NCBI GenBank assembly: GCA_002343485.1
Contig: DDST01000116.1
Coordinates: forward strand, 25,684 to 62,577
From: Proteobacteria bacterium UBA2383
GTDB lineage: Bacteria; Pseudomonadota; Gammaproteobacteria; Competibacterales; Competibacteraceae
Length of the DNA: 36,894 bases
Reading direction: 5' to 3'
Shown: piece after piece, positions 1-8,442 of the stretch
How the letters are laid out: every line of letters starts with the position of its first letter
Numbering within the stretch: the stretch's first letter is position 1
The notes under the pieces: generated by a model
Told to the model about the DNA's origin: nothing
What the model saw: only the letters and a program-made list of their open reading frames with translations
Databases searched by the model: none
Position numbers and translations under genes: made by a program

Positions 1-249
1 ACGGTGGAACAGATGAAGATGTTCTTGACCCGTATCGGTTTCGGTTCGACCGCCGTGGTAACCGGTGACGTGACCCAAGTGGATCTGCCACGCCATATTC
101 AATCCGGGCTGCGCCAGGTTTTGCAGGTGCTCAAGGATGAGGAAGACATCAGCATCACTTTTTTCAACGCCCGTGACGTGGTGCGTCATCCTCTCGTCCA
201 ACGCATTGTTAACGCTTATGCCCGCTATGAACAGGATAACCCCACATGA
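1..249 (+). CDS. phoH: PhoH-family ATPase, C-terminal end (5' truncated by window edge)
   Basis: Only the last 82 residues are in the window; the reading frame is open from base 1. The tail reads TVEQMKMFLTRIGFGS followed by VVTGDVTQVDLP, which is the highly conserved end of the PhoH/YbeZ P-loop ATPase domain. PhoH/YbeZ proteins are cytoplasmic ATPases that work with the endoribonuclease YbeY in ribosome and RNA quality control. The stop overlaps the ybeY start by four bases (ATGA), indicating translational coupling and matching the known ybeZ-ybeY-ybeX order of enterobacteria. The Walker A part of the protein lies outside the window, so its integrity cannot be judged. Confidence 0.93.
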   Translation, partial: TVEQMKMFLTRIGFGSTAVVTGDVTQVDLPRHIQSGLRQVLQVLKDEEDISITFFNARDVVRHPLVQRIVNAYARYEQDNPT

Positions 250-716
250 CCCTGGAACTGGATCTGCAAATTGCCTTGGAAATACCCGGATTGCCGGGTG
301 AAGCTGACTTCCAGCACTGGGCTGAAGCAGCACTGACCGGCGCTGGCTATCAAAAAGACGCCGAAATGACGATCCGCGTGGTCAACGAAGCAGAAATCAC
401 TGCCTTGAACGAGACCTACCGCCACAAACAAGGACCGACCAACGTCCTGTCTTTTCCCTTTGAAGCGCCATCTAACGTCGAAAGCGCACTGCTAGGCGAT
501 ATCGTTATCTGTGCGCCGGTGGTTCTGCGCGAAGCAATCCGCCAGGAAAAGCATCCGGCAGCCCACTGGGCGCATCTGACGATTCATGGCGTTTTGCACT
601 TGCTGGGCTATGATCATGATGAGGCGCAGGCTGAAATCATGGAGTCCCTGGAAACCCGTATTCTGTCCGATCTCGGCTATGCCGATCCTTATGGAGAACC
701 CCCAGACCAATCATGA
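246..716 (+). CDS. ybeY: Endoribonuclease YbeY (rRNA maturation factor)
   Basis: 156 aa, the usual family length. The zinc-binding motif H-x3-H-x5-H is present as H114, H118 and H124 in the segment HGVLHLLGYDHD, preceded by the conserved TNVLSFPF block near residue 65-72. YbeY is a metal-dependent single-strand endoribonuclease involved in 16S rRNA 3' end maturation and late-stage 70S quality control. The start overlaps the phoH stop by 4 bases, and the stop overlaps the corC start by 4 bases (ATGA), so the three genes are very probably one operon. Nothing appears broken or unusual. Confidence 0.97.
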   Translation: MTLELDLQIALEIPGLPGEADFQHWAEAALTGAGYQKDAEMTIRVVNEAEITALNETYRHKQGPTNVLSFPFEAPSNVESALLGDIVICAPVVLREAIRQEKHPAAHWAHLTIHGVLHLLGYDHDEAQAEIMESLETRILSDLGYADPYGEPPDQS

Positions 717-1588
717 ACGACGAACGATCCGAACCGAGCCCTAGTAAATCGTGGCTGGAACGTTTAAGCCTCGCCCTGATGGGCGAACCCAAGGACCGGG
801 ATGCACTGATGGATATATTGCGCGATGCGCAACAACGCGAACTGCTGGACACCGACGCCCTGACCATGATGGAAGGCGTCATGAAAGTGTCGGAACTCCA
901 GGTGCGGGATGTCATGATTCCTCGCGCTCAGATGGTGATCCTGGAGCATGACTGGAGCCTGGAGCAGCTTATCGCCGGAATTGTTGAATCCGGCCACTCC
1001 CGCCTACCGGTCATTGACGAGAACAAAGACAATGTAATCGGTATCCTGATCGTCAAAGATTTGCTGGCTCACGCCTTCGACCGCCGTGAAGATTTTGACC
1101 TGCGCACCCTGCTGCGTCCTGCCAAGTTTATCCCCGAAAGCAAACGCCTCAATACCCTCCTTAAAGAATTTCGTGGCAATCGCCTACACATGGCGATCGT
1201 CGTGGACGAGTACGGTGGCGTGGCAGGTCTAGTGACCATCGAGGATGTGTTAGAGGAAATCGTCGGCGAAATTGACGATGAGCATGATATTGACGATGAA
1301 GGGGCGTTCATTCGCCCGCAAGGTAATGTTTTCATCGTCAAGGCGCTCACCCCCGTCGAAGATTTCAACAAGTTTTTCCAGGCTCAATTGAGCGATGAGC
1401 GGGCCGATACCGTTGGTGGATTAGTCATGACGGAACTGGGCCGGTTGCCCAAGGGTGGCGAAAGCATCGATCTGGACCGTTTTCACTTCCAAGTGCTGCG
1501 CGCCGACAACCGGCGGATTCATCTATTGGAAATGACCCTCCGCGATAGCCAGGAACCAGCACTGTCAGCTTCTGAATCGGAAATTTGA
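713..1588 (+). CDS. corC: CorC/YbeX-type CBS-domain protein
   Basis: 291 aa, cytoplasmic with no membrane segment. A CBS-domain pair lies at roughly residues 65-190 (VRDVMIPRAQMV ... SGHSRLPVIDE ... VDEYGGVAGLVTIEDVLEEIVGEI is the diagnostic core), followed by a CorC_HlyC transporter-associated domain at about 205-285. The family is linked to magnesium/cobalt efflux and, as YbeX, to ribosome metabolism beside YbeY. It is coupled to ybeY by an ATGA overlap. In E. coli the next gene in this string is lnt; here the string ends and lnt sits about 32 kb away on the opposite strand (33484-35007). Confidence 0.95.
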   Translation: MNDERSEPSPSKSWLERLSLALMGEPKDRDALMDILRDAQQRELLDTDALTMMEGVMKVSELQVRDVMIPRAQMVILEHDWSLEQLIAGIVESGHSRLPVIDENKDNVIGILIVKDLLAHAFDRREDFDLRTLLRPAKFIPESKRLNTLLKEFRGNRLHMAIVVDEYGGVAGLVTIEDVLEEIVGEIDDEHDIDDEGAFIRPQGNVFIVKALTPVEDFNKFFQAQLSDERADTVGGLVMTELGRLPKGGESIDLDRFHFQVLRADNRRIHLLEMTLRDSQEPALSASESEI

Positions 1589-1664
1589 TCCAGCATCTGC
1601 GGTTAGGGCGTCAGCCTGCAACCCGCCTTTGGGAGAAGACCGGACTCGGCGGGCTACGCTACGC

Positions 1665-1704
1665 GAACCTGCCGGGCGTGCTAAACGGCACGCCCGGCAG
1701 GTTC
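1665..1704. terminator. Perfect 17-bp hairpin between convergent corC and GTPase gene
   Basis: Left arm 1665-1681 (GAACCTGCCGGGCGTGC) is exactly complementary to 1688-1704, with a 6-base loop. The stem is very GC rich. There is no T-tract on either side, so this is not a textbook Rho-independent terminator; it may act as a bidirectional transcription barrier, a 3'-end mRNA stabiliser, or be a dispersed REP-like element. A weaker stem (1622-1627 with 1648-1653, CCCGCC/GGCGGG) lies just upstream. The rest of the 236-base gap holds no convincing gene. Confidence 0.6.
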
Positions 1705-1824
1705 AACATCGGGCAGCAGCGCCCCCAAAACGCCATGACAGCGTCGCCAATACACTTGTCCATCGTGCTACGCTGTTCGTGAATCGTTTGAGTTAGCGAC
1801 GTGAAACGATTATGGAGCCACCTC

Positions 1825-3363
1825 TTAATCCAGCGGCCGCTCTGGCTGTTTTAGCAACAGCCGGCCCGCATTGACCATCTGCTGCCTCAACAACGTCCAG
1901 TTTTCTACACGCTTCCGCTGTTCTAGGCAACGCAGAAACCGGACCTTGCCCGCTTCGTTCTGCCGGTCGAGCATCGCCGTCCACAGAGCATCATCCACGT
2001 TGTAGACGCGATTTTCAGCGAGGCAGACTGGAATGACACCGGCAACCGGAACCGCCAAATCTCCTGCAACGGCCTCCATTGCCGCACGGATATGCGTTGC
2101 TTTAGCTCCCTGGAGATTCAATAAATCATAGGGCGGCTGCCATTCACGCTGCGGGCGCAACTGGTCAATGTGGCTGACCGCCACCAGCACCGGCGGCGGC
2201 CGGCGATCCGGCCGGGCGGCGAACTCGCTGCGCAATCTATCCAATCGTAACCGGTCAAGCTGCCGGTCAGGACGATGCGCGGCGCAAACCCAGAGAATCA
2301 GGTCGGCTTCCAGCGCCGCTTTCCGCAGCATCTTTTCATTCAGTCGATCGGTATCACAACCTGGCGTGTCAAAGACCAATGCAGCGGTCAACCCCTCACG
2401 CTCCAACCGATAGGGCTGCAATCCGGCGGTTGTCTCTGGCAGCACGTCAGTGGCGGCAATCAACTGGCCAAATAGAGCGTTAATCAAACTGGATTTGCCC
2501 GCATTAGCCCGGCCTATCACCACGATCCGCAAAGGCTCGCCCGTTCCACAGGCCTGCTCAGCGGTATTAGCCACATCTCTACGGGAAGCAGGTGTCAGCC
2601 CGGCGTCCGGCTCACCATCCGCCAAGGTCAACCGCCCGCTGTACAATTCGATGGCATAGTAACCCACCTTACGAACATATTCCCGCAACAACCAACGCTG
2701 GGTTTCCGTCCACGCCTGGCCATACGCCTGGCCGCGTAGATGACCCCAGGCTTCGCTCAACAGGGCATCCATCGGGTTGATCACGAACCGGCCGGCACGA
2801 TAGACATTCACCAGCCGTTTGGCGGTATCCTTCCAACGCCAGGCCCGAAGTAGATCGCCAATGGTTAAGCGGTGACTCAGTGGAATATGATGACTGACTG
2901 TGGCGCGCAAGTCGCGGCTGGCCCGCTCGATGATGAGCAGAGTATGCGGCACGGTCAGCTCCAACAGGGGCCGCTCTTCTGCCGGATGATAGTAGCGCGC
3001 AACGACATCCAGCGTATTCTGGCCCAACTGCCACAACTGGCCACCATCGTTCAACGGCCACTCTTCCGGCTTCACACCCTCAGCCAATCGTCCAACCGCT
3101 ATCCAAGCCCCATCGGCTTTTGGCGGCCAGTATGGATCGGGAGCAGTGGCCGCGTCAGCGAGTAAGCGGCGATCCTTGCGTAGCAGCCAGTGTTGCAATC
3201 CATAACCTGCAGCACTGCACAGCACCATTGCTGTCAGCCACGCATACAGCATCCCAGTCTGCCAGAGCCAAAAGGCGCCGAATGGTAACAGCGCCGCAAC
3301 CGGCAGTACCCACAGGAGCAACGCGATCAGACGCAAGCGATCCAGGCGGCGGAACAAGGTCAT
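1825..3363 (-). CDS. Membrane-anchored GTPase with C-terminal G domain (MMR_HSR1 type)
   Basis: 512 aa. The N-terminus carries two hydrophobic segments (about 11-32 and 37-56), predicting an inner-membrane anchor, followed by roughly 220 residues I cannot assign. The G domain begins near residue 278: P-loop G1 is GRANAGKS at 284-291, G3 is DTPG at 332-335, and the G4 position reads SHID at 397-400 instead of the canonical N/T-K-x-D. It resembles the 50S ribosome-binding/HSR1-type GTPases often found as hypothetical membrane GTPases; the exact role is not known to me. The gene is on the minus strand after recJ, about 35 bases downstream, so the two are likely cotranscribed. Confidence 0.8.
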   Translation of the reverse strand: MTLFRRLDRLRLIALLLWVLPVAALLPFGAFWLWQTGMLYAWLTAMVLCSAAGYGLQHWLLRKDRRLLADAATAPDPYWPPKADGAWIAVGRLAEGVKPEEWPLNDGGQLWQLGQNTLDVVARYYHPAEERPLLELTVPHTLLIIERASRDLRATVSHHIPLSHRLTIGDLLRAWRWKDTAKRLVNVYRAGRFVINPMDALLSEAWGHLRGQAYGQAWTETQRWLLREYVRKVGYYAIELYSGRLTLADGEPDAGLTPASRRDVANTAEQACGTGEPLRIVVIGRANAGKSSLINALFGQLIAATDVLPETTAGLQPYRLEREGLTAALVFDTPGCDTDRLNEKMLRKAALEADLILWVCAAHRPDRQLDRLRLDRLRSEFAARPDRRPPPVLVAVSHIDQLRPQREWQPPYDLLNLQGAKATHIRAAMEAVAGDLAVPVAGVIPVCLAENRVYNVDDALWTAMLDRQNEAGKVRFLRCLEQRKRVENWTLLRQQMVNAGRLLLKQPERPLD

Positions 3364-3398
3364 GGGAACAGTTATCTAGGCTCGGAACCAGACAGATA

Positions 3399-5114
3399 TC
3401 AAGCCGCTTCCAGATGCGCGGCCAGCAACTGCAACCGGCGCTCGCCGCGCCATTCATTCACATCCAAGCGGTAAGCAATGCGCACCCGCCCCGTACCGGG
3501 AACGAAAGCGCCTGCCTGGTTGAAGGCCACCGCTTCCAGCATGGTTCCGCTGCCCGGCAATCGCAGAGACAGTTTTAAATGCTTCTCCTTCATCACCCGG
3601 TGGGATATGACCTCGAACACGCCATCAAATAGGGGTTCAGGAAAGCCCTGGCCCCAGGGGCCGCCCTCGCGCAACAGTTCGGCGATTTCTAAAGAAAAAT
3701 CGGCCGGGGCCAATTCGCCATCGCTGAGCAACCGGCCATGCAAGTCGTCATCGCTGAGCCAACGCCGGGTTTCCGCATCGAATGCCTGATTGAATGACGC
3801 GAAATGCTCCATCGCCAGCGATAACCCCGCCGCCATGGCGTGACCCCCGAAATGGCCAATCAGACCAGGATGCCGGGTCGCCACTGCCGCTAAGGCATCG
3901 CGCAAATGCATCCCGGCAACCGAGCGCCCCGATCCCTTGATTTTGCCATCACGATCGGGAGCAAAGACAATCACCGGACGATTGAAACGCTCTTTCAGAC
4001 GGCTGGCGATAATGCCAACCACCCCTTGATGCCACGTAGGATCGAACAGACACAGGCCAAAGGGCAGTTCTCTTGCATCCGGCGTTAGCCGATCAATTTG
4101 CGCCGATGCCTGCGCTTCCATATCGCCAGTTAGCTCAACGCGTTGCTGATTGATTTCATGTAACCGGCGGGCGATGTTCCGGGCTCCATCCAGATCGTCG
4201 CTGAGTAAGCATTCGATGCCTTGGCCCATATCTTCTAACCGGCCTGCGGCATTCAGCCGGGGGCCGAGAAAGAAACCAATATCACTGGTGCTCAGCCGGG
4301 ACTGCGGGCGACCGGTTACTTCGCATAAGGCGGTGATACCGGGAGCGCATTGACCTTGGCGAATCCGGCGTAATCCCTGCTCGACTAGAATACGGTTCTG
4401 ATGATCCAGCCGCACCACATCAGCTACTGTGCCGAACGCGACCAGATCGAGAAACTGGGCCAAATTTGGCTCAGCAAGACCCTGTTCAGCAAACCAGCCA
4501 ACTTCCCGCAACCGGGTCCGCAACGCCATCAACACATAGAAAATGACACCCACGCCAGCGATATTCTTGCTGGGAAAGTCATCGCCGGGTTGATTGGGAT
4601 TAACGATCACATCGGCAGCCGGCAACGTTTGGCCCGGCGAATGGTGGTCGGTAATCAACACCTTCACACCCCGCGCCTGGGCCGCTTTCACGCCCTCATG
4701 GCTGGAAATGCCATTGTCCACCGTAACCAGTAAATCAGGCTGTTCCTCCGCAGCGACGGCTACAATTTCCGGGGTCAGACCGTACCCATGTTCGAAGCGG
4801 TTTGGCACCCGGTAACCTACCCAGGCCGCACCCAACACGCGTAAGGCCCGCACCGCCAGCGCACAACTGGTCGCGCCATCGGCATCGAAATCGGCAATAA
4901 TCAAGATGCGCCAGCGCTCGCGCAGCGCAGTGTGCAACAAAGTGACTGCCGGCTCCATGTTCAAAAACGCGGCAGGTGATGTCAACAACCGCAATTCCCG
5001 CTGTAGTTCGTGAGGAAAACGCACTTCACGGGCAGTGTAAATGCGTTGTAGCAATGGCGGGACCGGCAGATCGTTGCACGGTTCACAAATACGGCGGACA
5101 ATGGATTTGAGCAT
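3399..5114 (-). CDS. recJ: Single-stranded-DNA-specific exonuclease RecJ
   Basis: 571 aa, close to the E. coli length. The DHH phosphoesterase motifs are intact: DFDADG at 75-80, VDNG around 132-135, DHH at 156-158 inside ITDHHSPG, and the DHHA1 signature GGHAMAAG near residue 420. RecJ degrades single-stranded DNA 5' to 3' using Mn/Mg and acts in RecF-pathway recombination, mismatch repair and base excision repair. The start ATG at 5114-5112 gives the expected N-terminus; the ribosome-binding site is weak. It is divergent from exbB, with 153 bases between the two start codons. Confidence 0.97.
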   Translation of the reverse strand: MLKSIVRRICEPCNDLPVPPLLQRIYTAREVRFPHELQRELRLLTSPAAFLNMEPAVTLLHTALRERWRILIIADFDADGATSCALAVRALRVLGAAWVGYRVPNRFEHGYGLTPEIVAVAAEEQPDLLVTVDNGISSHEGVKAAQARGVKVLITDHHSPGQTLPAADVIVNPNQPGDDFPSKNIAGVGVIFYVLMALRTRLREVGWFAEQGLAEPNLAQFLDLVAFGTVADVVRLDHQNRILVEQGLRRIRQGQCAPGITALCEVTGRPQSRLSTSDIGFFLGPRLNAAGRLEDMGQGIECLLSDDLDGARNIARRLHEINQQRVELTGDMEAQASAQIDRLTPDARELPFGLCLFDPTWHQGVVGIIASRLKERFNRPVIVFAPDRDGKIKGSGRSVAGMHLRDALAAVATRHPGLIGHFGGHAMAAGLSLAMEHFASFNQAFDAETRRWLSDDDLHGRLLSDGELAPADFSLEIAELLREGGPWGQGFPEPLFDGVFEVISHRVMKEKHLKLSLRLPGSGTMLEAVAFNQAGAFVPGTGRVRIAYRLDVNEWRGERRLQLLAAHLEAA

Positions 5115-5240
5115 AAAGACTCGCTCTCAAAAGGAGAGGTGTTTAACTGCGTTGCCATCACATGGCAGATAGCGGATTCAGTCTGCGGCAGCAGGATAAC
5201 AAACTACAAACCTGCTTGAAATCCAGTATCATCCGCCCGT

Positions 5241-5254
5241 TTGCTATATAGCAA
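5241..5254. promoter_or_regulatory. Perfect 14-bp palindrome upstream of exbB
   Basis: TTGCTATATAGCAA is an exact palindrome located 13 bases before the exbB start codon, just ahead of the AGGAGG ribosome-binding site at 5258-5263. Its centre, TATATA, could also act as a -10 element, although I see no good -35 at the right distance. It does not resemble a Fur box, the operator often seen at exbBD genes. An operator role is inferred from symmetry and position only. Confidence 0.35.
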
Positions 5255-5267
5255 GTAAGGAGGGAGG

Positions 5268-5948
5268 GTGCTTGATCTCATCAAGGCGGGCGGTTGGTTG
5301 ATGGCGCCGATCGCCGCCTGCTCGTTTACAGCAGTGCTCATTATCTTTGAGCGGCTGCTCGCGCTGCGCCGGGCGCGGGTGTTACCGGAACAGTTATTAG
5401 CCATCTTGCGCCGTTGGGTAGAACTCGGTGCGATCAGTCCGCTGGACATCAAGGCGTTACCCCTTAACTCGCCCTTGGGCCGGATTGTAGCGGTCGGGTT
5501 AGCTAACCGTGACCGTAGCCGGGAGATCCTTCGTGAGCGGATCGAAGATATTGGCCGCCATGTCGTGCATGAATTGGAGCGGTTCCTCAATACGCTAGGC
5601 ACGATCGCTGCGATTAGCCCATTGCTAGGCCTGCTCGGCACGGTGGCGGGCATGATTAAAATTTTTCAGATCGTCTCGGTGGAAGGCAACAGTAATTTTA
5701 GCCTGCTTTCCGTTGGCATTGCCGAAGCGTTGATGACGACGGCGGCGGGCCTGACCGTAGCGATTCCCAGCCTGTTGTTCTATCGCTACTTTCAAGGCCG
5801 GGTCGATGCGCTGGTGGTGAAGATGGAGCAGGAAACGCTGGAATTGATTGATCTACTGGATGCCGAAACATCCCGGCAAGAATCCCCCAACCTGCCCGCG
5901 CAGGCAACCACCGAGACTACGAATGAATCTGCGTCCCCGCCGCCGTGA
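5268..5948 (+). CDS. exbB: MotA/TolQ/ExbB proton channel family protein
   Basis: 226 aa with the three-helix ExbB/TolQ topology: hydrophobic segments at about 9-30, 108-132 and 150-174, with the conserved LGLLGTVAGMI block around 120-130. These proteins form a pentameric inner-membrane channel that uses proton flow to energise TonB (or TolA). The chosen GTG start is preceded by a strong AGGAGG with a 4-base spacing and yields MLDLIKAGGW, a typical N-terminus for this lpxK-linked subgroup. exbD overlaps its 3' end by 26 bases. No tonB is present, so the partner protein must be encoded elsewhere. Confidence 0.93.
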   Translation: MLDLIKAGGWLMAPIAACSFTAVLIIFERLLALRRARVLPEQLLAILRRWVELGAISPLDIKALPLNSPLGRIVAVGLANRDRSREILRERIEDIGRHVVHELERFLNTLGTIAAISPLLGLLGTVAGMIKIFQIVSVEGNSNFSLLSVGIAEALMTTAAGLTVAIPSLLFYRYFQGRVDALVVKMEQETLELIDLLDAETSRQESPNLPAQATTETTNESASPPP

Positions 5949-6399
5949 AGATCCGGAACTCAATCTAGTGCCGATGATCGACGTAGTGCTGGTGCTACTG
6001 ATTTTTTTCATGATTGCCACTAGCTTGCGGCATGAATCGGAACTGGAAATTCATCTGCCCGAGGCTTCAGGACCATCCATGCCGGAAGATGTAGCACCGT
6101 TGGAAGTGAGTATCGACGCCGCAGGCCGTTACTCTATTCATGGCCTCCAAGGGCAGTTATTAGATTCGACGGCTGGCCAAAATGCATTGAAGAAGGCTCT
6201 CCAGCAAGCATCCCATGGTAAATCCTTGCCATTGCTTATCAGTGCAGATGGCCGGACGCCTCATCAAGCCGTGGTGACCGTGCTGGATATCGCCGGGCAA
6301 CTGGGTCTCAGGCGAGTCGCTATCGCTACCCTTCATGCGCCAGAAAAGGCTTCTCCGCCTTCAATGCCAGATACTTTATCATCGCCGCCGGACCTTTGA
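5923..6399 (+). CDS. exbD: ExbD/TolR family biopolymer transport protein
   Basis: 158 aa from the ATG at 5923, which yields the typical ExbD start MNLRPRRREDPELNLVPMID. An upstream in-frame start at 5848 would add 25 residues with no family resemblance and overlap exbB by about 100 bases, so I rejected it. There is one transmembrane segment (about 18-34) containing the conserved aspartate D20 used in proton conduction, followed by a periplasmic domain. It works with ExbB to drive TonB-dependent outer-membrane transport. The C-terminal 20 residues are Pro/Ser rich and probably unstructured. Confidence 0.92.
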   Translation: MNLRPRRREDPELNLVPMIDVVLVLLIFFMIATSLRHESELEIHLPEASGPSMPEDVAPLEVSIDAAGRYSIHGLQGQLLDSTAGQNALKKALQQASHGKSLPLLISADGRTPHQAVVTVLDIAGQLGLRRVAIATLHAPEKASPPSMPDTLSSPPDL

Positions 6400-6401
6400 A
6401 T

Positions 6402-7457
6402 ATGACTTGGCTGGATCGTTATGGATATTCTCTCAATCTGGTCGCCGTCTTGCTATGGCCGCTTAGCCTGTTGTTCAGCACGATGGTCCGGTTACGGCGA
6501 CGGCTTTATCAATGGGGTTTATTGGAAAGCGAAGCGATCAGCGTGCCTGTCATCATCGTGGGCAACATCAGCGTCGGCGGGACTGGCAAGACGCCACTGG
6601 TAACACGATTGGTGGAAGTATTGCGCAAAGCCGGTTACAAACCGGGCGTGGTGAGCCGGGGTTATGGCGGTCAATCCAGGCAATGGCCATGCCATGTGAC
6701 TGCTGACAGTGATCCGCATGAGGTTGGCGATGAACCGGTGCTATTGGCGCAACGTTGCGGCTGTCCCGTGGTGGTGGGTCCGGATCGAGTAGCGGCAGCG
6801 TGGACATTAACTGCTACTTATCATTGCAATGTTATCATCAGCGATGATGGCTTGCAGCATTACCGCCTGCAACGCGATATTGAGATTGCCGTCATCGACG
6901 GATCGCGCCGGTTGGGTAATGGCGCCTGTCTGCCGGCCGGCCCGTTGCGCGAACCGCCATCACGATTACGCACAGTGGATTTTATCATCGGTAACGGTGT
7001 AGCGCATGGCGGCGAATATCTGATGAGCTTGCGCGGCGAAACCGTGTTGAATCTACTGGATTCCTGCATCACTGTCTCACTACCCGGTTTTCATAAAAGC
7101 ATGGTCCATGCAGTAGCAGGTATTGGTAATCCGAAACGGTTTTTCAATTACCTGCGCCATGCCCGGTTGCGGTTGATCGAGCATCCATTTCCTGATCATC
7201 ACCCTTTTCGCCTGGAAGATTTGCGCTTCCAGCAGGATTTGCCAGTGCTGATGACGGAAAAGGATGCGATGAAATGCCGGCCCTTTGCCAGCGACGATTG
7301 GTGGTATGTCCCGGTTAGCGCGCAATTGGATCCGGAATTCGAGGAGCAGTTGCTCAAACGGCTGGCAACAGTTGCCATGGCCAAAGGGGTACGCTGCGAG
7401 AGTGTGAGACGCAACCGCATGGCTACCTCTCCTAAATCTAGCGTTTCCCAGCCATAA
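6402..7457 (+). CDS. lpxK: Tetraacyldisaccharide 4'-kinase LpxK
   Basis: 351 aa. LpxK phosphorylates the 4' position of the lipid A disaccharide precursor at the cytoplasmic face of the inner membrane. An N-terminal hydrophobic anchor (about 9-28) is followed by the P-loop GNISVGGTGKT (54-64), and the Walker-B-like ISDDGLQHYRL segment follows near 147-157. I took the ATG at 6402; a TTG at 6396 would overlap the exbD stop by 4 bases and is a real alternative because neither has a strong ribosome-binding site. The exbD/lpxK/kdsB neighbourhood is the normal one for this gene. Confidence 0.94.
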   Translation: MTWLDRYGYSLNLVAVLLWPLSLLFSTMVRLRRRLYQWGLLESEAISVPVIIVGNISVGGTGKTPLVTRLVEVLRKAGYKPGVVSRGYGGQSRQWPCHVTADSDPHEVGDEPVLLAQRCGCPVVVGPDRVAAAWTLTATYHCNVIISDDGLQHYRLQRDIEIAVIDGSRRLGNGACLPAGPLREPPSRLRTVDFIIGNGVAHGGEYLMSLRGETVLNLLDSCITVSLPGFHKSMVHAVAGIGNPKRFFNYLRHARLRLIEHPFPDHHPFRLEDLRFQQDLPVLMTEKDAMKCRPFASDDWWYVPVSAQLDPEFEEQLLKRLATVAMAKGVRCESVRRNRMATSPKSSVSQP

Positions 7458-7469
7458 GAGGTTAAAAAG

Positions 7470-7658
7470 ATGGATAAAAAATTATTGGACATTTTAGTGT
7501 GCCCAGTGAGTAAGGCACCGCTGATCTATGACCGGGTCCGGCAGGAACTGGTGTGTGCGGAAAGCCGGTTGGCCTACCCTGTGCGTGATGGTATTCCAGT
7601 AATGCTGGAAGCCGAAGCACGGCGCCTGGCTGATGATGAAGAGATTCCCAGTGAGTAA
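7470..7658 (+). CDS. ycaR: Trm112/YcaR-family small protein
   Basis: 62 aa. The sequence begins MDKKLLDILVCP and includes LAYPVRDGIPVML, the hallmark of UPF0434/Trm112-like proteins placed between lpxK and kdsB. Eukaryotic Trm112 is an activator of methyltransferases; the role of the bacterial short form is not established. Only two cysteines (C11, C29) are present, so a complete four-cysteine zinc site is absent: the usual second position of CPxC reads serine. A ribosome-binding site AAGAGG lies about 8 bases upstream. The stop overlaps the kdsB GTG start by 8 bases. Confidence 0.92.
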   Translation: MDKKLLDILVCPVSKAPLIYDRVRQELVCAESRLAYPVRDGIPVMLEAEARRLADDEEIPSE

Positions 7659-8442
7659 AACCATCTCCCGGTTTCGGGTGGCAATTCCTGCACGCTATGC
7701 TTCGACCCGGCTACCAGGCAAGCCGCTGCGTCAGATCGCTGGGCGGCCGCTCATTGAGCATGTCTACCGGCGGGCGCTGGCCAGCGGGGCTTTGGAAGTA
7801 GTCATCGCTACGGATGACTTACGCATTCAAGACGTGGCCAAGCGCTTCGGCGCGACGGTTTGCATGACATCGCCCAACCACCATTCGGGTACCGACCGGC
7901 TGGCGGAAGCCGCTGCACAGTTGGGCTGGCCGGATGAAGCTATCATTGTCAACGTCCAGGGTGATGAGCCGCAAATCCCGCCGGCATTGATCAGACAGGT
8001 TGCAGCGGGGCTGGAAGAACATCCTGACGCGGGTATCGCAACGGTCTGCGCCCGCATTGATGATCCCAAGGAACTGTTTGATCCAAATGTAGTTAAGGTA
8101 GTACGAGACTTACAGGATTATGCCTTGTATTTCAGCCGCGCGCCGATTCCCTGGCATCGTGAGGGGTTTAAGACCGGCAGGGAACAATCGAGCCGGTTAC
8201 CGGAAGGGAGTGACTGGTTCCGGCACATTGGCTTATACGCCTATCGGGTAGCGGTGTTAGCGCGCTACCCACGCCTGACGCCAGCGATGATCGAGCAAGC
8301 CGAATCCCTGGAGCAGTTGCGCGCACTGTGGCATGGTATCCGTATCCATGTCGCTGAGGCGGCTGAGGTTCCCCCGCCGGGGGTGGATACCGAAACCGAT
8401 CTGGCGCGGGTAGCAGTGCAATTGGCGTCTTCAGATCAATAA
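7651..8442 (+). CDS. kdsB: 3-deoxy-manno-octulosonate cytidylyltransferase KdsB
   Basis: 263 aa from a GTG at 7651. KdsB activates Kdo with CTP to CMP-Kdo for lipopolysaccharide inner-core synthesis. Diagnostic segments are IPARYASTRLPGKPL near the N-terminus, VNVQGDEPQIP in the middle and the conserved RHIGLYAYR block. I preferred GTG 7651 over the upstream ATG at 7633 because GAAGAG at 7638-7643 is a well-spaced ribosome-binding site for it, the resulting length matches the family, and the protein begins close to the conserved core. Overlap with the previous gene suggests coupling. Confidence 0.95.
   Translation: MSKTISRFRVAIPARYASTRLPGKPLRQIAGRPLIEHVYRRALASGALEVVIATDDLRIQDVAKRFGATVCMTSPNHHSGTDRLAEAAAQLGWPDEAIIVNVQGDEPQIPPALIRQVAAGLEEHPDAGIATVCARIDDPKELFDPNVVKVVRDLQDYALYFSRAPIPWHREGFKTGREQSSRLPEGSDWFRHIGLYAYRVAVLARYPRLTPAMIEQAESLEQLRALWHGIRIHVAEAAEVPPPGVDTETDLARVAVQLASSDQ

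Noticed and set aside
1585..1782. Short plus-strand frame after corC
   Set aside because: Runs through the 17-bp hairpin; reading frame is accidental.
3120..3578. 152-codon plus-strand frame across the GTPase/recJ junction
   Set aside because: Opposite two strongly supported genes; composition Arg/Ser/Gln rich as expected for an antisense shadow.
4802..4820. TGGCAC inside recJ as a second sigma-54 promoter
   Set aside because: Lacks TTGC at the required spacing.
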